Both the position numbers and the translations under genes were made by a program. A stretch of DNA of 64,000 nucleotides, taken from contig JAHZJK010000002.1 of the NCBI GenBank assembly GCA_022600955.1, positions 1 through 64,000 on the forward strand, in the 5' to 3' direction. Origin of the DNA: Gammaproteobacteria bacterium (GTDB lineage: Bacteria > Pseudomonadota > Gammaproteobacteria > Steroidobacterales > Woeseiaceae). The stretch's first letter is position 1; every line of letters begins with the position of its first letter. The notes beneath the pieces were generated by a model. It made no database searches, was not told the origin of the DNA, and worked only from the letters and a program-made list of their open reading frames with translations. Positions 27,429-39,046 of the stretch are shown in pieces.

Positions 27429-27987
27429 CCCGAGACACGTACTCGCGCGATCGAGTATCCACTTTGACGGTTTCGTTCTGATCTACGAACAGTGGCACCC
27501 GCACGACCGCTCCGGTCGATAGAGTTGCCGGTTTTACGCCCCCGCTCGCAGTATCGCCTTTAACACCCGGGTCTGTCTCGACGATCTCGAGCTCGACAAA
27601 ATTCGGCGCCGTAATAATGATCGGGGCGTCGTTCCAAAGCGTTACGCCACAAACATCTCCGTCCGTGATCCAGTCTTTTGCATCACCGACAGAAGCCGCA
27701 TCGGCCGCGTATTGTTCGAACGTGTCCTGCACCATGAAATGCCAGAATTCACCATCGTTGTAGAGATACTGCATGTCCGTATCCATGACGTCAGCCGCTT
27801 CAACGGACTCACCTGACTTAAAGGTCTTGTCTACCGTCTTGCCGGTCTTGAGGTTCTTGATACGAACGCGATTGAATGCCTGGCCTTTGCCTGGCTTCAC
27901 AAATTCATTCTCGACGATCACGCAGGGGTGTCCATCAATGATGATACGGAGTCCGGATTTGAATTCATTTGTGCTGTAACTGGCCAT
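27421..27987 (-). CDS. efp: Elongation factor P
   Basis: 188-residue translation factor that relieves ribosome stalling at polyproline. It has the three OB-like domains of the family and the modification site Lys34 in the KPGKGQAF loop, so it belongs to the lysylated EpmA-dependent class rather than the rhamnosylated Arg32 class. The EpmA gene next door is consistent. It converges on msrC with an 8-nt overlap and diverges from the FimX-like gene across about 240 nt. A TATGAT -10-like box lies at 28033-28038 on its strand. Confidence 0.97.
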   Translation of the reverse strand: MASYSTNEFKSGLRIIIDGHPCVIVENEFVKPGKGQAFNRVRIKNLKTGKTVDKTFKSGESVEAADVMDTDMQYLYNDGEFWHFMVQDTFEQYAADAASVGDAKDWITDGDVCGVTLWNDAPIIITAPNFVELEIVETDPGVKGDTASGGVKPATLSTGAVVRVPLFVDQNETVKVDTRSREYVSRVK

Positions 27988-28224
27988 ATTTGTCGCTCTG
28001 TTCGATGGACCGCCTGATCGCGGCGAGGCGCCATCATACTAGAGTCGGAGGGCAGTACCAGCCTCAATTTCGGACCGATTCGGCACCGAATCGAACGGAA
28101 ACTTGATACAGGTCACGGTTTTGGGCTCCGGACCGCGACTCGCGTCGCCACTGAGACTAAACTGTTCGAAAGGGAAACAGAATACGGACATCAGCGGATC
28201 ACCGCCGCCTCCAGGGACTTGGAT

Positions 28225-30333
28225 TTGAACGGTAGCCACAGCATTTCTATTGCCGTCCTGACGGAAAATCAGGACGACGTTGAAAGCATTAACAGTACTT
28301 TGCGCGACGCGGGACTCGCGGCGCGATGCCACTGGATTGCGACTTCGACCAAACTGGCCGACATGCTGGCCGCCGAGGATATTGAACTCCTTATTCTCCA
28401 TTGTGACCGCTACAAGGATTCCATCCGCCAGGTCATCAAGCAAAAGGATCGCTACAACCCCGAAGTTCCCGTCATCGCAATGCAGCAAAAAGCCGATGAA
28501 ACTGCGATTCAGGCAGCAATGCAATCAGGCGCATGCGATCTCGTATCAACATCACTGAAGTCACGCCTGCAATCTGTCGTGTCACGTGAGCTGCGCGCTT
28601 TGCGCGTCGAGCGCGCGCTCAACTCAACGCTGCAGTCAGCCACGGAGTACAAACGTCAGCTGCAGGACCACATGGATGCATCAAGCAGTTCTATTGCCTT
28701 GGTGCAGGAAGGCATCTTTACCGAGTTTAATGACGCATGGATGGCGCAATTCAAGATCAAAGACAAAGATGATCTTATCGGCATGCCGGTCATGGACACG
28801 TTCGAAACCGAGAGTCACGCCGCGCTAAAAGGTGCGCTGGTCGCTACTCTTGCCGGAAAATGGCAGAAAGGCGAGAAGCTGATCGTTAAGACACATAACG
28901 AAGCAGGCGATGTAGAAGACGTACATTTGCAGTTCAACCGGATCGATCTCGATGACGGCCCCTGCGTTCAGATACGCATCGCACCGCAACTCAAGATTGC
29001 AGAAGAACCGACCAAACTGGTACACGATGCGCTGAAACGCGACCCAACGATGTTGTTCTTCCATCGCGCTCAGTTCATCGAACGTATCAGCAAGCGTCTG
29101 CACAGGAAACCGGCTCAGGGTACGCATTGCCTTGTGTACATCAAGCCAGATAACTTTGCTGCGCTGCGAGACAGCATTGGTATTCTCGACTCTGAAGAAA
29201 TACTTGCACAACTTGCCGAGGAAGTTCGCAAGCGCATGCATCCCCGCGATGTTGCCGGCCGCTTCGAAGGCACCGCCATCATGGTACTGCTGGAGCGCGG
29301 CTCGGCTCGGGACGCACAGGTATGGGGCCAGCAGTTGTGCACCCACATCGAGCAACACACATTCGAAGTTGACGACAAATCGAGCAATATGACCTGCACG
29401 GTTGGCGCATGCGGAGTCAGCGAAGTCTTTGGCAGTCTTGAGGATTTTGTCGCCGCGACTGTCGCCGCACACAAACTCGGCAAACAGGCTGGCGGCAACA
29501 CGTCATTCCTCGATGAAAGCGCAGACGAAGACACCAAGCAACGTGAGTTCGACGCCATTTGGGTGAAACACCTGAAGGCGGCACTGATGGAAGATCGATT
29601 CCGGCTGGCGCAGCTGCCAATTGCCGGGCTGCGCAGCGACTCGGTCAAGATGTATGATCTGTTGGTTCGCATGATCGATGATCAGGGCAACTCAGTGTTA
29701 CCTTCCGAGTTCCTGCCGGCTGCAGAACGCAACAACATGATGAAAAACATCGACCGCTGGATGTTGCAGTCTGCCGTCAAATTCTGCCAGCAGAGCGATG
29801 CTGACCGCGTTTTCGTACGCCTGTCAAAGCAGTCGATAACCGACTCATCAACATGTGCCTGGATGGAGCAAAAACTCGACGAAGAAGGCTTCGATTGTTC
29901 TCGCCTTGTCATTCAGGTGCCCGAACAGGATGCCGCGAAACACATCAAGCAGACACAGCAACTCGTGAAACAGGCACGCAAACTTGGCATCGGCTTCGCG
30001 ATAGAACATTACGGCATCGACCGGGAACGCTTCCAGATTCTCGATATCCTGAAACCCGATTACATCAAGGTCGATGGTGAACTGATGCACACATTGATGA
30101 CCGATAAGACAATGCAGGACGCCGTCGGCAATATTGTCGCCGCGGCACAGAAACGCAATATCCGAACGATTGCCGAGCGTGTCGAGAACGCGAATGCGAT
30201 GGCCGTCCTGTTCCAGCTCGGGCTGGATTTCATGCAGGGACACTATGTGCACGAGCCGGAAGTCGTCCTGGAAGATGAGCAGAATCAGTCCTCAAATACA
30301 CTCGCTGACCTGGCGACCGCAAGCGCAAACTAG
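28225..30333 (+). CDS. FimX-like degenerate GGDEF/EAL protein
   Basis: About 702 residues: an N-terminal receiver-like domain (about 5-125), a PAS-like domain (about 150-255), a GGDEF-like domain (about 275-420) and an EAL-like domain (about 440-690). Both enzymatic signatures are lost: the GGDEF position reads FEGTA, the EAL position reads YDL (MYDLLVRM), and the DDFGTG metal site reads EHYGID. IKVDG is kept. This is the architecture of FimX, a c-di-GMP receptor for type IV pilus function, and a non-catalytic role is likely. TTG at 28225 is chosen because AGGGA lies 7 nt upstream. TTG at 28219 is the alternative. The FimV-like gene follows. Confidence 0.82.
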   Translation: MNGSHSISIAVLTENQDDVESINSTLRDAGLAARCHWIATSTKLADMLAAEDIELLILHCDRYKDSIRQVIKQKDRYNPEVPVIAMQQKADETAIQAAMQSGACDLVSTSLKSRLQSVVSRELRALRVERALNSTLQSATEYKRQLQDHMDASSSSIALVQEGIFTEFNDAWMAQFKIKDKDDLIGMPVMDTFETESHAALKGALVATLAGKWQKGEKLIVKTHNEAGDVEDVHLQFNRIDLDDGPCVQIRIAPQLKIAEEPTKLVHDALKRDPTMLFFHRAQFIERISKRLHRKPAQGTHCLVYIKPDNFAALRDSIGILDSEEILAQLAEEVRKRMHPRDVAGRFEGTAIMVLLERGSARDAQVWGQQLCTHIEQHTFEVDDKSSNMTCTVGACGVSEVFGSLEDFVAATVAAHKLGKQAGGNTSFLDESADEDTKQREFDAIWVKHLKAALMEDRFRLAQLPIAGLRSDSVKMYDLLVRMIDDQGNSVLPSEFLPAAERNNMMKNIDRWMLQSAVKFCQQSDADRVFVRLSKQSITDSSTCAWMEQKLDEEGFDCSRLVIQVPEQDAAKHIKQTQQLVKQARKLGIGFAIEHYGIDRERFQILDILKPDYIKVDGELMHTLMTDKTMQDAVGNIVAAAQKRNIRTIAERVENANAMAVLFQLGLDFMQGHYVHEPEVVLEDEQNQSSNTLADLATASAN

Positions 30334-30351
30334 TCCAGTCGGACAAAACCA

Positions 30352-30373
30352 GAGTGTGACGTGCATCACACTC
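30352..30373. promoter_or_regulatory. CRP/Vfr-type operator
   Basis: TGTGA-N6-TCACA (30355-30370) is a perfect match to the CRP consensus, and the palindrome extends to 8-nt arms (GAGTGTGA / TCACACTC). Its centre lies 90 nt before the ATG of the FimV-like gene. A -10-like TACAAT at 30417-30422 without a good -35 follows, as expected for an activator-dependent promoter. The predicted start-to-site distance is about 66 bp. Confidence 0.75.
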
Positions 30374-30452
30374 CACTCCCGGAACCACGCGGTAACGACT
30401 GTCTGTTATTACCGACTACAATGCACAAACCGTTGAAAACATAGCTAGACCC

Positions 30453-32402
30453 ATGGGGTACCAGACAGTGACCAACAAGATTTTTAATGCCAGGAATTCC
30501 TTGCCCGCACTCCTCGCAGTCGGTGGCAGCCTGTCTGCTATGCCGGCCGCCGCACTGGAACTCGGTGATCTGACCGTTCAGTCGCGTCTTGGTCAGCCGC
30601 TGCGCGCCAGTATTGCATTCGCACTGGCACCCAATGAACAACTCAGTGACTACTGTATCGCAATGCGTCCCGGCGCATCGATGAGTGGCTTGCCCAGTGT
30701 CGGTCAGGCGTCGATCAGAATATCCAACGGCGTCATTCTGCTCACAGGCAAGACTGCCATTCGCGAACCGATGGTCTCGGCGCACGTGGTCGTAAACTGC
30801 CCGTACGCGCCCAACATCAGCCGTGAATACATGGCATTCGTCGACCCTGTTTCCGTCGCCGCACCGGCACAGGCGGCGAGCACCGCGGTCGCACCGAGCC
30901 TGCCGTCATCTGCGGCCGCGACGCCCCCGGTGGCAGTTGCAACTCCACCGGTCGCGACGCAACGTACGGCAACGCAGAATACGCGCCGCGCGGCGGCAAG
31001 TCCGATTGCGAAAGACATATCGCCATCATCCCTCTACCAGGTGCAACCTGGTGAGAGCCTTTCGGAAATCGTCCAGCGCATTGAAAATCGTTCTGTCAAA
31101 TTGTGGCCGGCCGTGAATGCGATTTTCGACGGCAACCCTGACGCATTTATCGACAACGATCCCAACAAGCTTAAAGCGGGTAGCTGGCTGAAAATTCCAA
31201 GCCTTGACGGCAGCACCGCCGCCGTCGTTTCGGCAATCGCGGCACCAAGCGCTCAACCTGAACCTGTGGAGTCTGTCAGCTCGTCGACGCCAGTCGACAT
31301 CGATTCAGTACCAGCGGCCAGCACTACTGTGGCGAATACAGTTGACAACACCCTTGTAACAACCGGTGATTTGAAACCGGGTGATATCGTCGTAGACGAA
31401 AACCCGTTTGTAGAACCTGTCGCGACAGGCGAAGTCGTAGATATTCCCGACACGCGGCTCGAAGGGCCAATAACGACGTCAACGTCGCCTAATGGATCTG
31501 TCGCTATTATCACAACGCCTACCGAAGCCAGCGAGTCTTCGATGGGCTGGCTTGCGTGGCTTGCCGGTGGCGGCGTCGCCTTAGTGCTCGCGCTGCTGAT
31601 CCTTGGCCGACGCAAGCGCCCTGGTCCTGAGTTCGCCCCGTTCGCTTCTGAAGAAACCCAGCTTAATCGCCGTGTCACCGACCCGGGCAACGATACCGGT
31701 GAAGTTGCGGTCGCAGAAATCGACTTCGACCTCAGCGACGATTCGCCGACGGAAGAAAACCTTGCACTTGATGCCGACCTCATCATGGGCACCGGTCTTA
31801 GCGAAGGCTCGCAAATCGATGTTTCGGAAGTCGCATTCGCCAAGCCGGTAGAGGTCGATGTCGAATTGCCGTTTGAACCCGTCGCCGCTGCTGACGATAC
31901 GAACATCATTGCAGCTGTCGCAACCGACGAACTTTCAATTCTCGACAGCGAAGTACTGCCTGGCGATAACGATTACGACATGTCGGTCATTATGGATGCG
32001 ACCAAGATGCCACAATCTGCAGATGTCACCGAGAAAGACCTGAAGGCCGTCGAGCTCCCTGATCAGAACGACACTCTGGTTACTGACAACTACACGATCG
32101 CAAAGGAAGTCGACTACCAGATCCTCGAGCAGGACTACGAAGACGAAATGACGGCGACCCAGGCACTGAATGTCGAAATCGCCCGTGCCGCGTCTGAGCT
32201 GGCCGAACGTATGGACGAAGATAGCGACGAGGACTACGAGGACACGGCAACGACAGCCATGCCGCTTGCGTCTGTTACAGAGCTGGATGCTACTGTCGAA
32301 ATGCCCAAAGCAACCAACGACGAAGACACAGATTCGACGGTCGAGATGCCTGCAGATGACGAGACCGCCAACATGCAGATCGAATCCGGGAAAGTCGGTT
32401 AG
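30453..32402 (+). CDS. Second FimV-like LysM membrane protein
   Basis: 649 residues. A signal peptide (about 1-34) precedes a FimV-type N-terminal domain (LELGDLTVQSRLGQPLRASI), a LysM domain (about 190-250, YQVQPGESLSEIVQRIE), one transmembrane segment (about 360-382, followed by RRKRPG), and a long acidic cytoplasmic tail with two TVEMP motifs. It lacks the C-terminal helical FimV motif present in the longer FimV at 17.6-21.0 kb, so it is a paralogue rather than the main FimV. It follows the FimX-like gene by 119 nt, with a perfect CRP-type site between them. A polar or pilus-related role is inferred. Confidence 0.85.
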   Translation: MGYQTVTNKIFNARNSLPALLAVGGSLSAMPAAALELGDLTVQSRLGQPLRASIAFALAPNEQLSDYCIAMRPGASMSGLPSVGQASIRISNGVILLTGKTAIREPMVSAHVVVNCPYAPNISREYMAFVDPVSVAAPAQAASTAVAPSLPSSAAATPPVAVATPPVATQRTATQNTRRAAASPIAKDISPSSLYQVQPGESLSEIVQRIENRSVKLWPAVNAIFDGNPDAFIDNDPNKLKAGSWLKIPSLDGSTAAVVSAIAAPSAQPEPVESVSSSTPVDIDSVPAASTTVANTVDNTLVTTGDLKPGDIVVDENPFVEPVATGEVVDIPDTRLEGPITTSTSPNGSVAIITTPTEASESSMGWLAWLAGGGVALVLALLILGRRKRPGPEFAPFASEETQLNRRVTDPGNDTGEVAVAEIDFDLSDDSPTEENLALDADLIMGTGLSEGSQIDVSEVAFAKPVEVDVELPFEPVAAADDTNIIAAVATDELSILDSEVLPGDNDYDMSVIMDATKMPQSADVTEKDLKAVELPDQNDTLVTDNYTIAKEVDYQILEQDYEDEMTATQALNVEIARAASELAERMDEDSDEDYEDTATTAMPLASVTELDATVEMPKATNDEDTDSTVEMPADDETANMQIESGKVG

Positions 32403-32429
32403 ATAAAGCTAAAGCCCGGGCGGCAGACG

Positions 32430-34673
32430 CTACTCAACCCCGACTAGTCTCTCAACTTTGCGCCAGCCTTTGGGCAACATGCTACCGCGCAGTGCGCGGT
32501 CGCCATAGTAGTCGTCTACGTCGTTCCACTTGATGGTCATCATGCGTGTTTCTGTGTAGACCTGCAGACTGCCATCTTCCGGAACCACCGCTGCCGCAAC
32601 CATTTGCTCGTCGCCTGATTTGTATTTCGGGCCCGGAATGTTGATGAGCTTGTTGCCCTTGCCCTTCGCAAGCTCCGGCAACTCCTCCAGTTCAAAGAAC
32701 AACAGTCGGCCTATCGAGCTTACCGCAGCGATCAGGCATTCCTTGTCTGCTGGCACCGCCGAAGGCACTACAACGCGGCCACCTTGCGGTACGCGCAAGA
32801 TCGCCTTACCAGCCTTGTTGCGTGACACCAGGTCAGACAAAGTCGCGATGAAGCCGTAGCCGGCGTCGCTCGCCAACAGGTACTTCTGCTCGTCAGAGCC
32901 GATCATCGCACCGCAGAACGCCGCACCATCGGGCGGCTTGAAACGACTCGACAATGGTTCACCCTGCCCGCGGGCCGACGGTAACGTCCCGGCCATGACG
33001 CTATAAACGCGACCGGTGCTATCTACAAACATCGCCTGTTGATTGCTGCGCCCTTGTGCCGCGGCGAGGTAGTTGTCACCCGACCGGTAGCTCAGGGTCA
33101 AAGGATCAATTTCATGTCCTTTCGCGGCTCGCGCGTAACCGGCCTGCGACAGTACGACTGTTACTGGCTCGCTCGCGACGAGTTGTGTTTCGTCAATCGC
33201 CTGCGCTGCCTCGCGCTCTACGATCTCAGTACGTCGATCGTCCCCGTAGGCTTCTGCGTCCGCAAGGATCTCCTTCTTTATGAGCGTTTTCAGGCGCGCC
33301 GCACTCTTGAGCGTCTTTTCCAGCGAGTCGCGCTCTTCGCTGAGCTCATCCTGCTCGCCTCTGATCTTCATTTCTTCGAGTTTTGCCAGGTTGCGCAGGC
33401 GCAGGTTCAGGATTGCTTCAGCCTGGATATCCGATAGTTTAAAGCGCTTCATCAGAACCGGTTTGGGCTCATCTTCTTCGCGAATGATTGCGATAACTTC
33501 ATCGATACTCAGATAGGCAACCAGCAAGCCATCAAGAATATGCAGTCGGTCATTGACGATCTGCAGCCGATGCGTAAGACGGTTGGTGACGGTCTCTTTT
33601 CTGAATTTGAGCCATTCTTTGAGAATGCCGACAAGGCCAAACATACGCGGCCGGCCATCAAGCGCGATGATATTCATGTTGACCCGCAGAGTGCGTTCAA
33701 GCGATGTCGTTGAAAACAGGTGCGACATCAGTTGTTCGACATCGACACCGCGTTTCTTGCTAATCACCAGGCGAGTCGGCTCTTCGTGATCAGATTCATC
33801 GCGCAAATCATCAACCTGCGGCAGTTTCTTGGCGCGCATTTGACTGGCGATCTGCTCTTGCAGCTTCGCGCCTGAAATCTGGTGCGGCAGCGATGTGATG
33901 ACGATATCGCTGCCCTCCATCTTGTAGGAAGCACGAAGTCGCAATGTGCCGCTGCCGGTCTCGTAAATTTCCTTGATATCGGCCGCGGGCGACACAAGCT
34001 CTCCGCCCGTTGGAAAATCAGGCCCCTTGATGTGCTTCATCAACTGCGTAACGGTCGCTTTCGGATTATCGATCAAGTGCACCAGGGCACTCGCGACTTC
34101 GTTAAGATTGTGCGGCGGCACATCCGTAGACATACCGACGGCAATACCCGTCGTGCCGTTGAGTAGCAGATTTGGCAGCCGCGCCGGTAATACAACCGGC
34201 TCTTTGAGCGTGCCGTCAAAATTTGGCGCCCAATCGACCGTCCCCTGCCCCAGCTCCTGCAGCATGCTCTTGGCGTAGGGAGCAAGACGTGACTCCGTAT
34301 AGCGCATCGCAGCGAATGACTTTGGATCGTCTGTGGATCCCCAGTTGCCTTGTCCGATAACAATCGGATAGCGATAGGAAAATCCCTGCGCCATAAGAAC
34401 CATCGCCTCGTAACAAGCCGAGTCACCATGTGGATGGAACTTGCCGATAACGTCGCCAACGGTGCGCGCCGATTTCTTCGGCTTCGAGCTCGCGGATAGT
34501 CCCAGTTCGCTCATTGCGTAAACAATGCGGCGTTGTACAGGCTTTAGCCCGTCGCCAATTTGCGGCAGCGCGCGATCCAAGATGACGTACATCGAGTAAT
34601 CGAGATACGCCTGTTCGGTATAATCTTTGAGCGCCTGCTGTTCAACGCCCTCAAGATTCAGACTGTTCTGCAT
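32430..34673 (-). CDS. parC: DNA topoisomerase IV subunit A
   Basis: 747-residue breakage-reunion subunit that decatenates daughter chromosomes. The catalytic Arg124-Tyr125 lie in AMRYTESRL. The quinolone-determining region [11 protein letters not shown] has Ser85 and Glu89 (equivalent to E. coli Ser80/Glu84), i.e. wild type. The C-terminal domain carries beta-pinwheel blades. It lies 5 nt after parE and converges on the FimV-like gene with 27 nt between the stops. Confidence 0.97.
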   Translation of the reverse strand: MQNSLNLEGVEQQALKDYTEQAYLDYSMYVILDRALPQIGDGLKPVQRRIVYAMSELGLSASSKPKKSARTVGDVIGKFHPHGDSACYEAMVLMAQGFSYRYPIVIGQGNWGSTDDPKSFAAMRYTESRLAPYAKSMLQELGQGTVDWAPNFDGTLKEPVVLPARLPNLLLNGTTGIAVGMSTDVPPHNLNEVASALVHLIDNPKATVTQLMKHIKGPDFPTGGELVSPAADIKEIYETGSGTLRLRASYKMEGSDIVITSLPHQISGAKLQEQIASQMRAKKLPQVDDLRDESDHEEPTRLVISKKRGVDVEQLMSHLFSTTSLERTLRVNMNIIALDGRPRMFGLVGILKEWLKFRKETVTNRLTHRLQIVNDRLHILDGLLVAYLSIDEVIAIIREEDEPKPVLMKRFKLSDIQAEAILNLRLRNLAKLEEMKIRGEQDELSEERDSLEKTLKSAARLKTLIKKEILADAEAYGDDRRTEIVEREAAQAIDETQLVASEPVTVVLSQAGYARAAKGHEIDPLTLSYRSGDNYLAAAQGRSNQQAMFVDSTGRVYSVMAGTLPSARGQGEPLSSRFKPPDGAAFCGAMIGSDEQKYLLASDAGYGFIATLSDLVSRNKAGKAILRVPQGGRVVVPSAVPADKECLIAAVSSIGRLLFFELEELPELAKGKGNKLINIPGPKYKSGDEQMVAAAVVPEDGSLQVYTETRMMTIKWNDVDDYYGDRALRGSMLPKGWRKVERLVGVE

Positions 34674-34678
34674 GTCAA

Positions 34679-36568
<1,890 letters not shown>

Positions 36569-36654
36569 TCAGATAGCCAGTTATCAGATCGTTTGCCCGG
36601 CGGCAGTTTAGCCTGAATAACCTGAGTGTGCACCCGCAATATTCTGCATTGAAG

Positions 36655-37251
36655 CTAGGCGAGATCGTTGACAAGCGACTCACGAATATTGTCAGCAACC
36701 GGGCAGATCTCAACCTGGTAGTTTTCGTGGTCAATTCCGGCTATCAGCGAGGCACCTGCTTGCAACGCTGCTGACTGCTCGGGCGTGAACTCGAAACGCA
36801 TGAAGTGTACCGCCGACGTCTTGCCTGCATCAGAACGCTCAAGATCTTCATCGGCGATCGCGTACACCCTGTCGAAGTCGGCGACCTGGACATAGACACG
36901 CGCCTCAATACCGACGAGCAGCCCAAGCATTTTTTGTCGCTCCTCGACTTCAGGAAACTCGATCATGAAGGTCGCTTTCCAGTTGCTGCCATCTGGAATC
37001 AGCGGGTTGTAAGCCTCCAGTTCCTCGTTAATTCCATCCGCTTCGAAAATGCGCTCAATACGCAGCATCTCCTGGATCTGGTACTGCATGGTCATGCGAT
37101 CTTCGAAATACAAAGCTGCGTTGGTTCCAAGGTCGAGACGGCGATTGCGTTTGTGCGAGAGCACCTGTTCGCGAAACTCGGCACGCTTGTCGGCGTATTC
37201 TTCGAGACTGAAAAGGTCATCGCGCGACAGTTTTCCGGATTTAGATTCCAT
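36655..37251 (-). CDS. DUF3501 family protein
   Basis: 198-residue soluble protein of the uncharacterised DUF3501 family. Visible features are an N-terminal basic helix-rich stretch (DLFSLEEYADKRAEFREQVL), a central segment YFEDRMTMQYQIQEMLRIE, and a C-terminal HMRFEF-like MRFEFTPEQ segment. It has no membrane segment and no Cys cluster. It overlaps the upstream Fe-S oxidoreductase gene by 11 nt, and the pair travels with a rubrerythrin gene, so a role in peroxide or iron metabolism is inferred from context only. parE follows after 86 nt. Confidence 0.85.
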   Translation of the reverse strand: MESKSGKLSRDDLFSLEEYADKRAEFREQVLSHKRNRRLDLGTNAALYFEDRMTMQYQIQEMLRIERIFEADGINEELEAYNPLIPDGSNWKATFMIEFPEVEERQKMLGLLVGIEARVYVQVADFDRVYAIADEDLERSDAGKTSAVHFMRFEFTPEQSAALQAGASLIAGIDHENYQVEICPVADNIRESLVNDLA

Positions 37252-38578
37252 AAGCTTTCCGTAACAGGCTCATCGGATGGTTAGCATCGTAGTCGTCCAG
37301 GTCCTGGACGATCTGATCGGCCGCCATTGGACAATCGCTGACAAAGTGATCGGCCTCCGAGCGTTTCAGTTTATTCACAACAGGGCGCGCAATTTTCTTC
37401 GACACCTCGTGAAACTCCTTCTTGACTGCATACGTGCCGTCATGGCCGGAGCAGCGCTCTATGGCCTCCACTGTGGTGTCAGGCACAAGCTTCAACAGAT
37501 CGCGCGTCTTGAGTCCGATGTTCTGGACTCGAGTATGGCACGGCACCTGGTAGGACACTTTGCCCAGCGGAAATTTGAAATCCGTATTCATGACGCCATC
37601 CTTATGGCGCAGCATCAGGTACTCGAACGGGTCGTACATTGCGTCGCGCACTTTTAGCACGTCGGCATCGTCCGGGTACATCAGTGGCAGTTCCTGCTTG
37701 AACATCAGCGTGCACGATGGGATCGGCGTCACTATGTCCCAGCCTGCATCGACCATCGCTGCCAGGATAGGTATGTTCACTTGCTTGGCTTTGTCCACCG
37801 CGTTGAGATCGCCGAGCTCAAGCTTGGCCATGCCGCAACACTTTTCCTTTTCCGCCAACGCCATTGGAATGCCGTTGTGCTCGAAAACAGCAACCAGGTC
37901 TTCGTCTATTTCGGGTTTATTGCGATTGCCGTAACAGGTCGCGAACAGGGCCACCTTGCCTCGCGTGTTGTCGCTCGGCGACGGCGTAACATCGCCTGCA
38001 TCGCGGAGGCGAGCGAGCCGCTTCCTGGCTGTCTTCGAGTGATACTCGGGTATGGGCGCCTTGTGATGAATCCCAAGCGTGCTTTCAAGCAACTTGCGAC
38101 TTGTCACGCCGCGATTGACGGCATTGACGGCCTTGACAACGACGGGAATTGTCGCGAGTTTGCCAACAGCGTCGGTAGCCGCCAACATCTTGTCACGAAC
38201 AGGCGCGCCTTGTTTCTTGAAGCGTGCCGCTTTGGCCCGCAGCATCAGGTGTGGAAAATCGATGTTCCATTCATGCGGCGGCACATAGGGACACTTCGAC
38301 ATGTAACACATGTCGCAGATGTAGCAATGATCGACGACGTCCCAGTAAACCTCCTTGGGTACGCCGTCGACTTCCATGGTTTCCGACTCGTCGACGGCGT
38401 CGAACAAGGTAGGAAACGCATTGCAAAGGTTGAAGCAGCGCCGGCAGCCGTGGCAGATGTCAAAGACACGCTCTAGCTCGTCGAAGAGAGGGCCCTCGTC
38501 ATAGAACTCCTCGGACTGCCAGTCGAGAGGATGCCTCGTTGGCGCCTCGAGGCTGCCTTCGCGTCTTCCGCCAGACAC
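37241..38578 (-). CDS. Heterodisulfide-reductase-like Fe-S oxidoreductase
   Basis: 445-residue protein related to GlpC/GlcF and HdrD. Two ferredoxin-type [4Fe-4S] motifs are near residues 40-50 (CHGCRRCFNLC) and 90-105 (CYICDMCYMSKCP). Two cysteine-rich CCG domains follow: the first has ATCYGN ... KCCGM ... PSC, while the second reads PCHT ... RCSGHDG ... DCPM, so its CCG motif is CSG and one ligand is missing. It has no flavin domain. Rubrerythrin lies 12 nt upstream and DUF3501 overlaps downstream. It probably carries electrons for the rubrerythrin, which lacks its own rubredoxin domain (inference). Confidence 0.88.
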   Translation of the reverse strand: MSGGRREGSLEAPTRHPLDWQSEEFYDEGPLFDELERVFDICHGCRRCFNLCNAFPTLFDAVDESETMEVDGVPKEVYWDVVDHCYICDMCYMSKCPYVPPHEWNIDFPHLMLRAKAARFKKQGAPVRDKMLAATDAVGKLATIPVVVKAVNAVNRGVTSRKLLESTLGIHHKAPIPEYHSKTARKRLARLRDAGDVTPSPSDNTRGKVALFATCYGNRNKPEIDEDLVAVFEHNGIPMALAEKEKCCGMAKLELGDLNAVDKAKQVNIPILAAMVDAGWDIVTPIPSCTLMFKQELPLMYPDDADVLKVRDAMYDPFEYLMLRHKDGVMNTDFKFPLGKVSYQVPCHTRVQNIGLKTRDLLKLVPDTTVEAIERCSGHDGTYAVKKEFHEVSKKIARPVVNKLKRSEADHFVSDCPMAADQIVQDLDDYDANHPMSLLRKAYGI

Positions 38579-38590
38579 CTGCTGCGCCGA

Positions 38591-39010
38591 CTAGTCGTCG
38601 AGCGTATCGAGCGCTTTCTGGAAGCGGTTCGCGTGCGAACGTTCTGCCTTGGCCAGCGTTTCGAACCAGTCTGCGATTTCATCAAAATCCTCGTCACGCG
38701 CGGATTTCGCCATTCCCGGATACATGTCGGTGTACTCGTGAGTCTCACCTGCGATCGCAGCGGCAAGGTTATCAGCAGTAGAACCGATCGGCAGACCTGT
38801 TGCTGGATCACCTGTCTCTTCGAGATATTCCAGATGCCCGTGAGCATGGCCGGTTTCGCCTTCCGCGGTGGAACGAAAAACGGCAGCAACATCGTTGTAA
38901 CCCTCTACATCGGCTTTCGCTGCGAAGTAAAGATAGCGACGGTTAGCCTGCGATTCGCCGGCAAACGCATCTTTGAGGTTTTGTTCAGTTTTGCTGTCTT
39001 TCAATGACAT
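38591..39010 (-). CDS. Rubrerythrin family di-iron protein (no rubredoxin domain)
   Basis: 139-residue four-helix ferritin-like di-iron protein. Ligands are visible as paired Glu/His motifs: [12 protein letters not shown] near residue 18, [11 protein letters not shown] near 52, [13 protein letters not shown] near 92 and AERSHANRF near 126. Classical rubrerythrins carry a C-terminal Cys4 rubredoxin domain; it is absent here, so another electron donor is needed. Rubrerythrins reduce hydrogen peroxide to water. First gene of a three-gene unit with the Fe-S protein and DUF3501, transcribed from a good promoter with a palindrome over the start. Confidence 0.93.
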   Translation of the reverse strand: MSLKDSKTEQNLKDAFAGESQANRRYLYFAAKADVEGYNDVAAVFRSTAEGETGHAHGHLEYLEETGDPATGLPIGSTADNLAAAIAGETHEYTDMYPGMAKSARDEDFDEIADWFETLAKAERSHANRFQKALDTLDD

Positions 39011-39046
39011 TTCGAGCCCTCTGAATTTAGAATGGTTCTTATTAGA

